Source: JBHGXV01 sp041920505 (GTDB lineage Bacteria; Bacillota; Bacilli; Brevibacillales; Brevibacillaceae). Taken from it: a stretch of 48,063 nucleotides of DNA. Positions 34,282-41,732 of this stretch are shown here, one piece after another. Numbering within the stretch: the stretch's first letter is position 1; each line of letters starts with the position of its first letter. Made by a program: the position numbers and the translations under genes. The stretch spans positions 1 to 48,063 of the forward strand of contig JBHGXV010000017.1 in the NCBI GenBank assembly GCA_041920505.1, written 5' to 3'. The notes below the pieces were generated by a model. That model was given only the letters and a program-made list of their open reading frames with translations, was not told where the DNA came from and did not search any database.

Positions 34282-34311
34282 AGCATAACACACGCTATCC
34301 ACAACGAACAA
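34282..34311 (-). promoter_or_regulatory. Probable mnmE promoter with a DnaA box in the spacer
   Basis: On the minus strand TTGTTC (34306-34311) and TATGCT (34282-34287) are separated by 18 bases. The spacer contains a DnaA-type 9-mer, CTATCCACA on the + strand at 34295-34303 (one mismatch). DnaA bound there would cover the promoter. Confidence 0.5.
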
Positions 34312-34335
34312 GGGAACAAGATGCTCCCATAACAG

Positions 34336-34365
34336 AAAAGCAACCAGCGTTACGCGGTTGCTTTT
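34336..34365. terminator. Second hairpin terminator downstream of jag
   Basis: AAAAGCAACC and GGTTGCTTTT form a perfect 10-bp stem with a 10-base loop. T-runs are present on both strands, so it may stop leftward transcription from jag and shield the mnmE promoter. Confidence 0.7.
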
Positions 34366-34373
34366 TCACACCA

Positions 34374-34429
34374 TTATCCACAGTATGGGCCGATTCTTCC
34401 CGGTCAAAACGTCCCGGTGCCTATCCACA
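34374..34429. promoter_or_regulatory. DnaA boxes in the jag-mnmE gap
   Basis: TTATCCACA at 34374-34382 is a perfect DnaA box and CTATCCACA at 34421-34429 has one mismatch. Together with the box in the mnmE promoter (34295) and GTATCCACA / AGTGGATAA (34085-34101, within mnmE) they form a loose cluster about 3 kb from oriC. Confidence 0.65.
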
Positions 34430-34440
34430 AAAAAGGGACA

Positions 34441-34468
34441 AAAAAAGAAGCCCTGATCAGGCTTCTTT
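34441..34468 (-). terminator. Terminator of the rnpA-yidD-yidC-jag operon
   Basis: AAAGAAGCC and GGCTTCTTT form a 9-bp stem that overlaps the last jag codons and stop, followed on the minus strand by seven T. Confidence 0.85.
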
Positions 34469-35080
34469 CGGTGCCACGACGATATAGCGATGCGGCTCTT
34501 CTCCTTCGCTGAAGGTGACGACGTCCGGCCGTTTTTGCAAAAAGGAGTGAATCACCTTCCGCTCGGCCGCAGTCATGGGCTCCAGGCGAACGTTCCGCTT
34601 GGTTTGCGCCGCCTTTTTGGCGATGCGCTCCGCCAACTGCTCCAGCGTCTCCTTGCGCCGCAAACGGTAATTCTCCGCATCCAGCGTAATCCGCACATGT
34701 TTCGTCGCATGCCGGTTGGCCACCACGTTGACGAGATACTGCAGAGCGTCGAGGGTTTGTCCGCGTCGTCCGATAATCAATCCGAGGTTTTTGCCGACGA
34801 TGTCAAACAAATACCCTTCCTCTTGCGGACGCGTCTCAATGGTCGCCTCCACCTTCATCTTGGTCAAGACGTCAGCGAGAAAACGGCGTCCCTCGTCAAT
34901 CGGATCATACACGAACTCGACCTCCACTTTCGCCTCTCTCGATCCGATCAGACCGAACAGTCCTTTGCTCGGCTCCTCCAGGATGCGAACCGACACCCGG
35001 TCGCGGGACACGTTCAGTTCCTTCAAGGCTTTTTCGACAGCATCGTCAATTGTTTTTGCCGTGGCCACCACCTTTTTCAC
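34457..35080 (-). CDS. jag: RNA-binding protein Jag (KhpB/EloR)
   Basis: Jag/KhpB binds RNA with KhpA and affects elongation-type wall growth in Gram-positives. The 207 residues contain the N-terminal Jag domain (KTIDDAVEKALKELNV), a KH-II domain (KNLGLIIGRRGQTLDALQYLVN) and an R3H domain (MTAAERKVIHSFLQKRPDV). The GTG start overlaps the yidC stop as GTGA. It is the last gene of the operon; its terminator overlaps the stop codon. Confidence 0.95.
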   Translation of the reverse strand: MKKVVATAKTIDDAVEKALKELNVSRDRVSVRILEEPSKGLFGLIGSREAKVEVEFVYDPIDEGRRFLADVLTKMKVEATIETRPQEEGYLFDIVGKNLGLIIGRRGQTLDALQYLVNVVANRHATKHVRITLDAENYRLRRKETLEQLAERIAKKAAQTKRNVRLEPMTAAERKVIHSFLQKRPDVVTFSEGEEPHRYIVVAPKEA

Positions 35081-35844
35081 TTGGCGGTTCCCTCCTTAGG
35101 ACGTAACTGTGCGTCTTTGTCGCGATACAGGAAATAGGTTTGGATAATCGTAAACAGGTTGCCGTACACCCAGTAGAGCGAGAGCGCCGACGGCAAGGTA
35201 ACGGCAATCGCCAGGATCATCAGCGGCATCATGACCGTCATCATCTGCATCTGCGGATTGTTTTGCGCCGCCGCCCCCATCATTTTCTGCTGCAGATAGG
35301 TAGTAACTGCGGCCAAAATCGGCAAGATGTAATACGGGTCCGGACTGCCCAACGACATCCACAGGAAATTATGCTCCCTGATCTCCCGCGTCCGGCTAAT
35401 CGCATGGTAAAACGCAATCAGAATCGGCATCTGCACCAAAAGCGGCAGACAACCGGAGAGCGGATTCACATTGTGCTTCTGGAACAGCACCAGCGTCTCC
35501 TGCTGCGCCTTTTGCGGGTCGTTTTTGTGCTTATCGCGAATTTTTTGCAGCTCCGGCTGCAATTCCTGCATCTTCTTCGAGCTGCGAATCTGCTTAATCA
35601 TCAACGGCAAGGTGATCAGGCGAATAATAATCGTCGCCACCAGGATCCCCAGACCGTAACTTCCTGCAAGAAAAGCGGAAGACTCCTTGATCAGCCAGGA
35701 CAGCGGCCAGACAAAATACTTGTCCCAGATACCGGTCGCATCAGGCCCGATCGGAGGAGGATTGTTCACGTTACCGCTGCAACCTGCCAGGACCAATGTC
35801 AGCATCAGGCCTAGCAGGACGATGGTAAGAACTCGACCTTTCAA
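35077..35844 (-). CDS. yidC: Membrane protein insertase YidC (SpoIIIJ/OxaA1)
   Basis: YidC inserts and folds membrane proteins, alone or with Sec. In B. subtilis the SpoIIIJ paralogue is needed for sigma-G activation in the forespore. The 255 residues start with a lipoprotein signal peptide with lipobox LAGC (TIVLLGLMLTLVLAGCSG), then about five transmembrane segments. The hydrophilic-groove Arg lies in IIIRLITLPLMIKQI. The TTG start is preceded by AGGAGG at 9 bases. It overlaps jag and lies 30 bases after yidD. Confidence 0.95.
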   Translation of the reverse strand: MKGRVLTIVLLGLMLTLVLAGCSGNVNNPPPIGPDATGIWDKYFVWPLSWLIKESSAFLAGSYGLGILVATIIIRLITLPLMIKQIRSSKKMQELQPELQKIRDKHKNDPQKAQQETLVLFQKHNVNPLSGCLPLLVQMPILIAFYHAISRTREIREHNFLWMSLGSPDPYYILPILAAVTTYLQQKMMGAAAQNNPQMQMMTVMMPLMILAIAVTLPSALSLYWVYGNLFTIIQTYFLYRDKDAQLRPKEGTAK

Positions 35845-35874
35845 AGGGATGTTCCTCCTTTTTTCATGTACGAA

Positions 35875-36096
35875 TCATTTGTCCTGCTCGGGAACTGGGT
35901 CGAACCCGCCGGGATGAAACGGATGGCATTTGGCGATGCGGCGAAGCGCCAACCACCCTCCCCGCCAGGCACCGAAGCGGCGAACCGACTCCAACGCATA
36001 GTGCGAACACGTCGGCGCAAACCGGCAAGACGGCGGTTTGAGCGGAGAGATAAACAATTGGTACCCTCGAATCAACAACACCAACAGTTTCGCCAT
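35875..36096 (-). CDS. yidD: Membrane protein insertion efficiency factor YidD
   Basis: YidD (73 residues) is a small amphipathic protein thought to help YidC-dependent insertion. The conserved cysteine-rich core is visible: IRGYQLFISPLKPPSCRFAP, TCSHYALESVRRFG, and the end KCHPFHPGGFDPVP. GAGGATG lies just upstream. It is placed between rnpA (10-base gap) and yidC, as in most bacteria. Confidence 0.95.
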   Translation of the reverse strand: MAKLLVLLIRGYQLFISPLKPPSCRFAPTCSHYALESVRRFGAWRGGWLALRRIAKCHPFHPGGFDPVPEQDK

Positions 36097-36106
36097 CGCT
36101 TCATCC

Positions 36107-36469
36107 TCATTTTGGGCTATGTGCCTCTGATTGTTTCAATGCGTTCGCGCGTTTCATGACATGAACCAGTGAACTGCGCAGCGACTCAAACGACATCTCT
36201 TCCGTCCCCTGCCGAGCGATCACGACAAGGTCAAGTTCCGCTTGGATCGCATCCTCCAGACTGGCCACCGCCTCGCGAATCAGCCGTTTCACGCGGTTGC
36301 GCGTCACGGCGTTGCCGATTTTTTTGCTGACGGATATCCCCACCCGAAACGAGCGCTGACCCTCTTTCGGCAACTTGTACACAATGAATTGTCGGTTGGC
36401 TGAGGATTTTCCATGTTGAAAAACCACCTGAAACTCCTCATTTTTTTTCAACCGGTGCGAGTGATGCAA
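36107..36469 (-). CDS. rnpA: Ribonuclease P protein component
   Basis: RnpA is the protein subunit of RNase P, which matures tRNA 5' ends. The 120 residues include HRLKKNEEFQVVFQHGK and the RNR motif NAVTRNRVKRLIREA that contacts the RNA subunit. There is no ATG near the start. TTG 36469 (MHHSHRLKK) has TAGGGG at 9 bases; TTG 36478 is directly against that site and less likely. A terminator after rpmH means rnpA is partly independent of rpmH. TATAAT at 36494-36499 is a possible -10 of its own. Confidence 0.93.
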   Translation of the reverse strand: MHHSHRLKKNEEFQVVFQHGKSSANRQFIVYKLPKEGQRSFRVGISVSKKIGNAVTRNRVKRLIREAVASLEDAIQAELDLVVIARQGTEEMSFESLRSSLVHVMKRANALKQSEAHSPK

Positions 36470-36576
36470 GGCGAACAACCCCTACCAACAACAATTATAG
36501 TAGAAAAAACAACCAGCATCTACTTAGTATAACCCGGATTCGCCCGCTTTTTTCCTACAACGTTCTACAAATTATA

Positions 36577-36606
36577 GAAAAAAAAGGCCACTTCAAACGG
36601 TGGCCT
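36577..36606 (-). terminator. Terminator/attenuator between rpmH and rnpA
   Basis: AGGCCAC and GTGGCCT form a 7-bp stem with an 8-base loop, followed on the minus strand by nine T. It overlaps the rpmH stop codon. In B. subtilis rpmH and rnpA are co-transcribed, so this site could separate or attenuate them here. Confidence 0.8.
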
Positions 36607-36739
36607 AAGCGGAAAGCACCTTTCTACCTTTACGACGGCGGGCCGCCAAGACCTTACGGCCATTTTTGGTGCTCATACGTTTGCGGAACCCATGGTCCTT
36701 TTTGCGTTTTCGGTTATTCGGGTTGAAAGTAGGTTTCAT
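36605..36739 (-). CDS. rpmH: Ribosomal protein bL34
   Basis: L34 is a 44-residue, highly basic protein of the large subunit and binds 23S rRNA. The sequence is textbook: MKPTFNPNNRKRKKDHGFRK, then RMSTKNGRKVLAARRRKGR and KVLSA. GGAGGTG lies 5 bases before the ATG. It has its own sigma-A promoter and a terminator overlapping the stop. It is the last leftward gene before the origin. Confidence 0.98.
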   Translation of the reverse strand: MKPTFNPNNRKRKKDHGFRKRMSTKNGRKVLAARRRKGRKVLSA

Positions 36740-36752
36740 ATCTACACCTCCG

Positions 36753-36778
36753 TCCTCAAAAGGCTTTCCTCAAAAGGC
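36753..36778. repeat. Two tandem 12-mers in the rpmH leader
   Basis: TCCTCAAAAGGC occurs at 36753-36764 and 36767-36778, 14 bases apart, between the rpmH promoter and its ribosome site. It may come from a slippage duplication and carries no obvious function. Confidence 0.7.
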
Positions 36779-36788
36779 ATTCTTTCGC

Positions 36789-36817
36789 ATTATAAGAAGA
36801 TTACACGAAAAAGTCAA
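36789..36817 (-). promoter_or_regulatory. Sigma-A promoter of rpmH
   Basis: On the minus strand TTGACT (36812-36817) and perfect TATAAT (36789-36794) are exactly 17 bases apart. A 7-bp hairpin (AGAGAGG / CCTCTCT, 36817-36841) lies immediately upstream. Confidence 0.88.
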
Positions 36818-36856
36818 GAGAGGCGCCGCGCAGCCCTCTCTGGTTCTATCAATCAA

Positions 36857-37223
36857 TTATCCCCAACTTTTTATTTCCCGGACGTGTGGATATTTTGCTT
36901 GTCCACAAAATTTGTTATCTACAACTGTATCGACAAGTTATGCACAAAATATAGGGGTGTGAATTACCGCAAACCACAAGGTGTTGTGTTTGTGGATAAG
37001 TGGTAAAAAATCATTGATAACGCTGATTTTATTTGGTATTATGTTTGTGTTTTGAACCGTGAATAATTCGGCGAGCGCCTATGTTTTTCCACAGCTTGTG
37101 GACAATTTTGTGGACAGATCCTGCGGTTTGTGAATGAACACATTCACAACGCTGCGGATAACCGTCTTCTTTTTTTCTCTTTTCCCGGAACCATTCTCTC
37201 ATCCAGTTGCGATTTTATCCACA
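36857..37223. other. oriC, upstream DnaA-box region (incA/B-like)
   Basis: The 592-base rpmH-dnaA gap holds at least ten DnaA-type 9-mers. Perfect ones are at 36991-36999 (TGTGGATAA, minus orientation) and 37215-37223 (TTATCCACA). TTATGCACA at 36938 fits the relaxed consensus. One-mismatch boxes are at 36857, 36885, 36899, 36915, 37085 and 37097; one with two mismatches is at 37109. The dnaA promoter lies inside the array, so autoregulation by DnaA is likely. This matches the B. subtilis arrangement. Confidence 0.92.
37014..37042 (+). promoter_or_regulatory. dnaA promoter
   Basis: TTGATA (37014-37019) and TATTAT (37037-37042) are 17 bases apart, about 290 bases upstream of the dnaA start. 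A perfect DnaA box ends 15 bases before the -35, fitting repression by DnaA. The long leader carries further DnaA boxes. Confidence 0.7.
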
Positions 37224-37331
37224 AGCCATGTGCACCATTCTTCCGCTATTCTAACCTTTTATGTATGCAAAAAATACAGAAAGACAAAAAACACATCGTG
37301 ATTTGCAGATTGTCCGAAAGGGGGGCCTTTG

Positions 37332-38693
37332 GTGGACGCAGCAGTCAGCGAACTTTGGCGACAAGTCCTGGCAAAAATTGAAAAAACCTTGAGCAAGCCG
37401 AGTTTTGACACGTGGTTAAAAGCAACCAAGGCTACGGCGTTGGAGGAGGACGCGCTGATCGTTGCCGCTCCTAACGAATTTGCCCGCGATTGGCTGGAGA
37501 CGCGCTACTCGCCCCTGATCATCGATACACTGTATGAAACAACGGGCGTAAATATGAAAGTAAAATTTGTCGTCCCCCAGAATCCCGAGATGGGCGTTCA
37601 CGAGGAGGTACCGGCACCGCGCGTGAAGACACCGGTTCCTTCCCCAGCGTCTGACGAACAGCCGCCCAGCATCCTGAACCCGAAATACACGTTTGACACC
37701 TTTGTCATTGGTTCAGGGAACCGGTTTGCGCACGCAGCGTCACTCGCCGTGGCCGAAGCGCCGGCCAAAGCGTACAACCCTTTGTTCATCTACGGCGGAG
37801 TCGGCCTGGGGAAGACCCACTTGATGCATGCGATCGGTCACTACGTGATCCAGCACAATCCCTCCGCCAAAGTGGTCTACCTTTCTTCGGAAAAGTTCAC
37901 CAACGAATTCATCAATTCGATTCGCGACAACAAGACCGTAGACTTCCGCAACAAATACCGGAGCGTCGATGTGCTGCTGATCGACGACATTCAGTTCCTG
38001 GCGGGAAAAGAACAGACTCAGGAAGAGTTTTTCCATACATTCAACGCTTTGCATGAAGAAAGCAAACAAATCGTCATCTCCTCCGACCGGCCTCCCAAAG
38101 AGATTCCGACACTGGAAGACCGTTTGCGTTCCCGGTTTGAATGGGGCCTGATCACGGACATTCAGCCGCCGGATCTGGAGACGCGGATCGCGATTTTGCG
38201 CAAAAAGGCGAAAGCGGAAAATCTGGACATCCCCAACGAAGTGATGGTCTACATCGCCAACCAGATTGACAGCAACATCCGCGAGCTTGAGGGGGCGCTG
38301 ATTCGCGTCGTCGCTTACTCTTCCCTGATCAATCGAGACATCGATGCCAGTCTGGCCGCTGAAGCACTCAAAGACATCATTCCGTCATCCAAACCGCGCG
38401 TCATTACCATCGCGGACATCCAGCGCGCCGTCGGTGAGTCGTTTAATCTCAAACTGGAAGATTTTAAAGCGAAAAAACGGACCAAATCCGTTGCGTTTCC
38501 CCGTCAGATCGCGATGTATCTCTCTCGGGAGTTGACGGACGCGTCACTGCCGAAAATCGGGGACGAATTTGGCGGACGCGATCACACAACGGTCATCCAT
38601 GCCCATGAGAAAATCTCCAAATCGTTGCTGACCGACCCGCAATTACAGGCAACGATCCAGGCACTGATCGAGAAATTGAAAAACGGCAATTAG
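37332..38693 (+). CDS. dnaA: Chromosomal replication initiator DnaA
   Basis: DnaA binds DnaA boxes and melts oriC. The 453 residues include domain I (ELWRQVLAKIEKTLSKPSF), a proline-rich linker, the AAA+ domain with Walker A GGVGLGKTH and Walker B LLIDDIQFLAGKE, and domain IV with DNA-binding signature GDEFGGRDHTTVIHAHEKI. The frame opens with TTG 37329, but GTG 37332 has AAAGGGGGG at 6 bases and starts VDAAVSELW, so it is preferred. It is followed by a terminator whose loop is a DnaA box. Confidence 0.98.
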   Translation: MDAAVSELWRQVLAKIEKTLSKPSFDTWLKATKATALEEDALIVAAPNEFARDWLETRYSPLIIDTLYETTGVNMKVKFVVPQNPEMGVHEEVPAPRVKTPVPSPASDEQPPSILNPKYTFDTFVIGSGNRFAHAASLAVAEAPAKAYNPLFIYGGVGLGKTHLMHAIGHYVIQHNPSAKVVYLSSEKFTNEFINSIRDNKTVDFRNKYRSVDVLLIDDIQFLAGKEQTQEEFFHTFNALHEESKQIVISSDRPPKEIPTLEDRLRSRFEWGLITDIQPPDLETRIAILRKKAKAENLDIPNEVMVYIANQIDSNIRELEGALIRVVAYSSLINRDIDASLAAEALKDIIPSSKPRVITIADIQRAVGESFNLKLEDFKAKKRTKSVAFPRQIAMYLSRELTDASLPKIGDEFGGRDHTTVIHAHEKISKSLLTDPQLQATIQALIEKLKNGN

Positions 38694-38712
38694 CCTTGTG
38701 GGCAACAAAAAA

Positions 38713-38756
38713 AGCCTATACACACTTTATCCACATGTGTATAGGCTCTCTTTTAT
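38713..38756 (+). terminator. dnaA terminator with a perfect DnaA box as its loop
   Basis: AGCCTATACACA (38713-38724) and TGTGTATAGGCT (38736-38747) form a perfect 12-bp stem. The 11-base loop contains the full TTATCCACA (38727-38735). CTCTTTT follows. The same bases therefore serve as terminator and DnaA site. Confidence 0.8.
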
Positions 38757-38769
38757 CCGCCGCACAAGG

Positions 38770-38860
38770 ATATCCACAAATCAACACGCCCTATTACTAC
38801 TGGCATTTCAAAAGATTAATCAATAGATCTATTCTAAGCTCTAAATCTACCAGTCTATGC
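38770..38860 (+). other. oriC basal unwinding module (DnaA box, GC cluster, DnaA-trios, DUE)
   Basis: The order is ATATCCACA (38770-38778), AAATCAACA as a weak second box, the cluster GCCC (38788-38791), then CTA TTA CTA CTG (38791-38802). Read 3' to 5' on the complement these are GAT AAT GAT GAC, the DnaA-trio pattern. An AT-rich stretch rich in TTAATCAATAGATC-type sequence follows to about 38860. The arrangement is nearly the same as that of B. subtilis between dnaA and dnaN, so this is the likely site of first melting. Confidence 0.85.
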
Positions 38861-38908
38861 TGCCCATTCGAGGAATATGCCTATCCCATTAACTGGAGGG
38901 AATGCGAC

Positions 38909-40048
38909 ATGCTTATTACCGTTCACCGCGAAAAACTGTCTGCCGCGGTTTCTCACGTCATGAAAGCCGTTTCCACGAAGACCACCATTCCGATTCTGAC
39001 CGGGATCAAGCTGAAAGCGGATCAGGAAGGCGTAACGCTCACGGCCAGTGATTCCGACATCTCCATCGAAGTACATATTCCCACGGAAGAAGCGGGGGAG
39101 TGGGGAGTGACCGTGCATCAGCCGGGAAGCGTGGTGTTGACCGCGCGGATTTTCAACGAGATCGTCCGCAAGTTACCCGGCAACGAGATCGAAATCCAGG
39201 TGGATAACCGGTTAAGTACACTGATTCGCTCCGGACAATCGGAGTTTACGATTAACGGGATGAACGCCGACGAGTTTCCGCAATTGATGCAACTGGAGGA
39301 AGAAAAGGTCTTCAGCATCCCGAGCGACCTGTTGAAGACGATGATTCGCCAGACGGTGTTCGCCGTCTCCACCTCGGAAACCCGTCCGATTTTGACCGGG
39401 ATCATGTGGTCGCTAGAGAACGGACAGCTCAAGTTCGTCTCCACCGACAGCCATCGTCTGGCCAGCCGGACGGCAACCGTGGAGTGCAGTGACAGCTTGC
39501 ATTTCCACAACATTGTCGTTCCTGGAAAAAGCTGCAACGAATTGATGAAAATCCTGGACGACACGCAAGCATTGGTCGACATCGTCGTCGCTGAAAACAA
39601 GATTCTGGTGAAAGCGGAACACATTTTGTTCTACTCCCGCCTGCTCGAAGGCACTTATCCCGACACGTCCCGAATTATCCCGCAAGGCAGCAAGACCGAA
39701 CTGGTTTTCAACACCAAAGACCTGCTGCAGTCGATTGAGCGGGCTTCGCTGTTGAGCCGGGAAGGCAAATCCAACGTGGTGCGGCTGGTGACGCTGTCTG
39801 ACGGAACGATCGAAATCTCGTCCAATGCGCCGGAGATCGGGAAAGTCATCGAAATCGTCCGTCCGGTGTCGTCCGCAGGCGAAGAATTGAAAATTTCGTT
39901 TAACGCAAAATATATGATTGAGGCACTTCGTTCGGTCGACAGCACGGAAGTACGCGCCAGCTTCACCGGGGCGATGAGTCCGTTTGTGCTGAAGCCGACC
40001 GAACACGACTGGATCCTCCATCTGATTTTGCCGGTCCGCACCTATTAA
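38909..40048 (+). CDS. dnaN: DNA polymerase III beta sliding clamp
   Basis: DnaN forms the ring clamp that tethers the replicative polymerase. The 379 residues begin MLITVHREKLSAAVSHVMKA and show ESTKTTIPILTGIKL-type strand patterns repeated in three domains, with TEHDWILHLILPVRTY as the clamp-like C-terminus. The ATG at 38909 has GGAGGG at 8 bases; the 71 codons of open frame before it are origin DNA. The next gene (S4 protein) starts 26 bases on. Confidence 0.98.
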   Translation: MLITVHREKLSAAVSHVMKAVSTKTTIPILTGIKLKADQEGVTLTASDSDISIEVHIPTEEAGEWGVTVHQPGSVVLTARIFNEIVRKLPGNEIEIQVDNRLSTLIRSGQSEFTINGMNADEFPQLMQLEEEKVFSIPSDLLKTMIRQTVFAVSTSETRPILTGIMWSLENGQLKFVSTDSHRLASRTATVECSDSLHFHNIVVPGKSCNELMKILDDTQALVDIVVAENKILVKAEHILFYSRLLEGTYPDTSRIIPQGSKTELVFNTKDLLQSIERASLLSREGKSNVVRLVTLSDGTIEISSNAPEIGKVIEIVRPVSSAGEELKISFNAKYMIEALRSVDSTEVRASFTGAMSPFVLKPTEHDWILHLILPVRTY

Positions 40049-40074
40049 TTCGTCTCGAAAGGGGATGTAAGCTG

Positions 40075-40290
40075 ATGCAACAGGTGACGATTGGGACAGA
40101 ATACATCGCCCTCGGGCAATTTCTCAAGCTGGCTGGCGTGATTGACACCGGCGGGATGGCCAAGGCGTTCCTGGCCGAGGTGCCGATCATGGTGAACGGC
40201 GAACCGGAGAACCGCCGGGGACGAAAACTGTACGCCGGTGACGTGGTGGAAGTCAAAGGGTACGGATCGTACACAGTCACCCGGCACTGA
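40075..40290 (+). CDS. yaaA: S4-domain RNA-binding protein YaaA (RlbA)
   Basis: A 71-residue protein made of little more than one S4 RNA-binding domain (EYIALGQFLKLAGVIDTGGM, MVNGEPENRRGRKLYAGD). Family members sit between dnaN and recF in nearly all Bacilli and have been linked to ribosome assembly. AAGGGGATG precedes the ATG. It is in the dnaN-yaaA-recF-remB-gyrB operon. Confidence 0.93.
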   Translation: MQQVTIGTEYIALGQFLKLAGVIDTGGMAKAFLAEVPIMVNGEPENRRGRKLYAGDVVEVKGYGSYTVTRH

Positions 40291-40308
40291 GAGGCAGGCG
40301 ACGGCCCT

Positions 40309-41427
40309 TTGTTTATCCAGGAGTTAACGCTGACCCAGTTTCGCAATTACGCCGGTTTGTCGCTTACCTTTGACGAACCGATCAATCTGTTTGTCGGCAA
40401 CAACGCGCAGGGGAAAACCAATGTGCTGGAATCGATTTACGTGCTGGCGCTGGCCAAGTCACACCGGACCGCGCGCGACAGGGAACTGATCTTGTGGGAC
40501 GCCGATTACGCCACCATCCGTAGCGAGGTAAAACGCCGCTACGGATCTGTTCGTTTGGAGATCCAGTTGACGTCCAAGGGGAAAAAGGCGAAAATCAACG
40601 GTTTGGAGCAGCGCAAATTAAGCGAATATATCGGCGCTTTGAATGTCGTGATGTTCGCTCCGGAAGACCTGGCGATCGTCAAAGGGGTTCCGGCCGGCCG
40701 GAGACGGTTTCTCGACATGGAGATCGGACAGGTCTCTCCGACCTATTTGTACCACCTGAGCAACTACAACAAAGTCGTCGCCCAGCGCAATCAATTGCTC
40801 AAGGATCTGGCGGCCAAAAAAAGCTCGTCATTGGAGATGCTCCCAATTTGGAATACCCAATTGGCCGATTTAACGGTAAAATTGTTGAAGAAGCGTTTTG
40901 AGTTTATCCGCAAGCTGGAATCCTGGGCCAGGGAGATTCACGCCGGCATCACCGACGGCAAAGAAACGCTTTCTTTGCATTACGAAAACACGACGCCGGT
41001 GACCGACATGATGGATGCGGCCGCCGGTTTTGAGGCGATGATGGCCTCCCTGGAGGAGTTGTTCGAGCGGGAAAAACTGCGCGGCAGCACCTTGATTGGC
41101 CCGCATCGCGACGATTTTTCCATCCGCATCAACGGTATGGACGTACAGACCTATGGCTCCCAGGGGCAGCAGCGGACGAGCGCGTTGTCGCTGAAGCTGG
41201 CGGAGATTGAATTGATCAAGGAGGAAGTCGGGGAATACCCCGTTCTTTTGCTTGATGATGTGTTGTCCGAACTGGATGAACATCGACAGACACTGCTGCT
41301 GGAAACGATTCAGGATAAAGTGCAGACGTTTGTCAGCACCACAGGTGTGGAAGGCTTAAAACATCAAGTATTGCAACAGGCTGCGCGTTTTTATGTACGG
41401 GAAGGGAAAATTTCCGCGGAAAGCTAG
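40309..41427 (+). CDS. recF: DNA replication and repair protein RecF
   Basis: RecF is an SMC-like ATPase that helps load RecA at single-strand gaps. The 372 residues show Walker A GNNAQGKTNVLESIYVLA, the ABC signature near TYGSQGQQRTSALSLKLAEI and Walker B LLLDDVLSELDEHRQ. The start is a TTG at 40309 (FIQELTLTQFRNY), with GAGAGGCAGG upstream, 18 bases after yaaA. Confidence 0.97.
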   Translation: MFIQELTLTQFRNYAGLSLTFDEPINLFVGNNAQGKTNVLESIYVLALAKSHRTARDRELILWDADYATIRSEVKRRYGSVRLEIQLTSKGKKAKINGLEQRKLSEYIGALNVVMFAPEDLAIVKGVPAGRRRFLDMEIGQVSPTYLYHLSNYNKVVAQRNQLLKDLAAKKSSSLEMLPIWNTQLADLTVKLLKKRFEFIRKLESWAREIHAGITDGKETLSLHYENTTPVTDMMDAAAGFEAMMASLEELFEREKLRGSTLIGPHRDDFSIRINGMDVQTYGSQGQQRTSALSLKLAEIELIKEEVGEYPVLLLDDVLSELDEHRQTLLLETIQDKVQTFVSTTGVEGLKHQVLQQAARFYVREGKISAES

Positions 41428-41438
41428 GGTGATGCGGC

Positions 41439-41732
41439 ATGTTTATCCATATCGGTGGAGATACTGTGGTGAGCACCAAGGATGTGATTTCCATCCTCGA
41501 TCATCAGACCGTGAAAACCAGCAAGATTACGAAAAAGTTCATCGAGGATGAACGCAAGCCCAAGTATCTCGTCGAAAGCAGCATGGAAGAAACGAAATCG
41601 TACGTTATCACCAAAGAAGGGATCTATTGTTCCCCCATCTCATCCCTGACATTGAAGAGGCGCGCGCAGTTTCTGAACAGCCTGGAGCATTTTCCGTCTG
41701 TTCAAGCTGATGTAGAGGAGTTGACAGAGTAG
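41439..41732 (+). CDS. remB: RemB (YaaB, DUF370) extracellular-matrix regulator
   Basis: RemB is a small DUF370-family regulator; in B. subtilis RemA/RemB activate biofilm matrix genes. The 97 residues start with MFIHIGGDTVVSTKDVISIL and contain SYVITKEGIYCSPISSLTLKRR. The ATG follows GGTGATG. Its TAG stop shares one base with the gyrB GTG start, so the genes are coupled. It is placed exactly as in B. subtilis. Confidence 0.93.
   Translation: MFIHIGGDTVVSTKDVISILDHQTVKTSKITKKFIEDERKPKYLVESSMEETKSYVITKEGIYCSPISSLTLKRRAQFLNSLEHFPSVQADVEELTE

Noticed and set aside
36871..37192. Noc-binding sites (ATTTCCCGGGAAAT) in the origin
   Set aside because: Only half-sites such as ATTTCCCGG (about 36872) and TTTTCCCGGAA (about 37180) are seen; no full palindrome.
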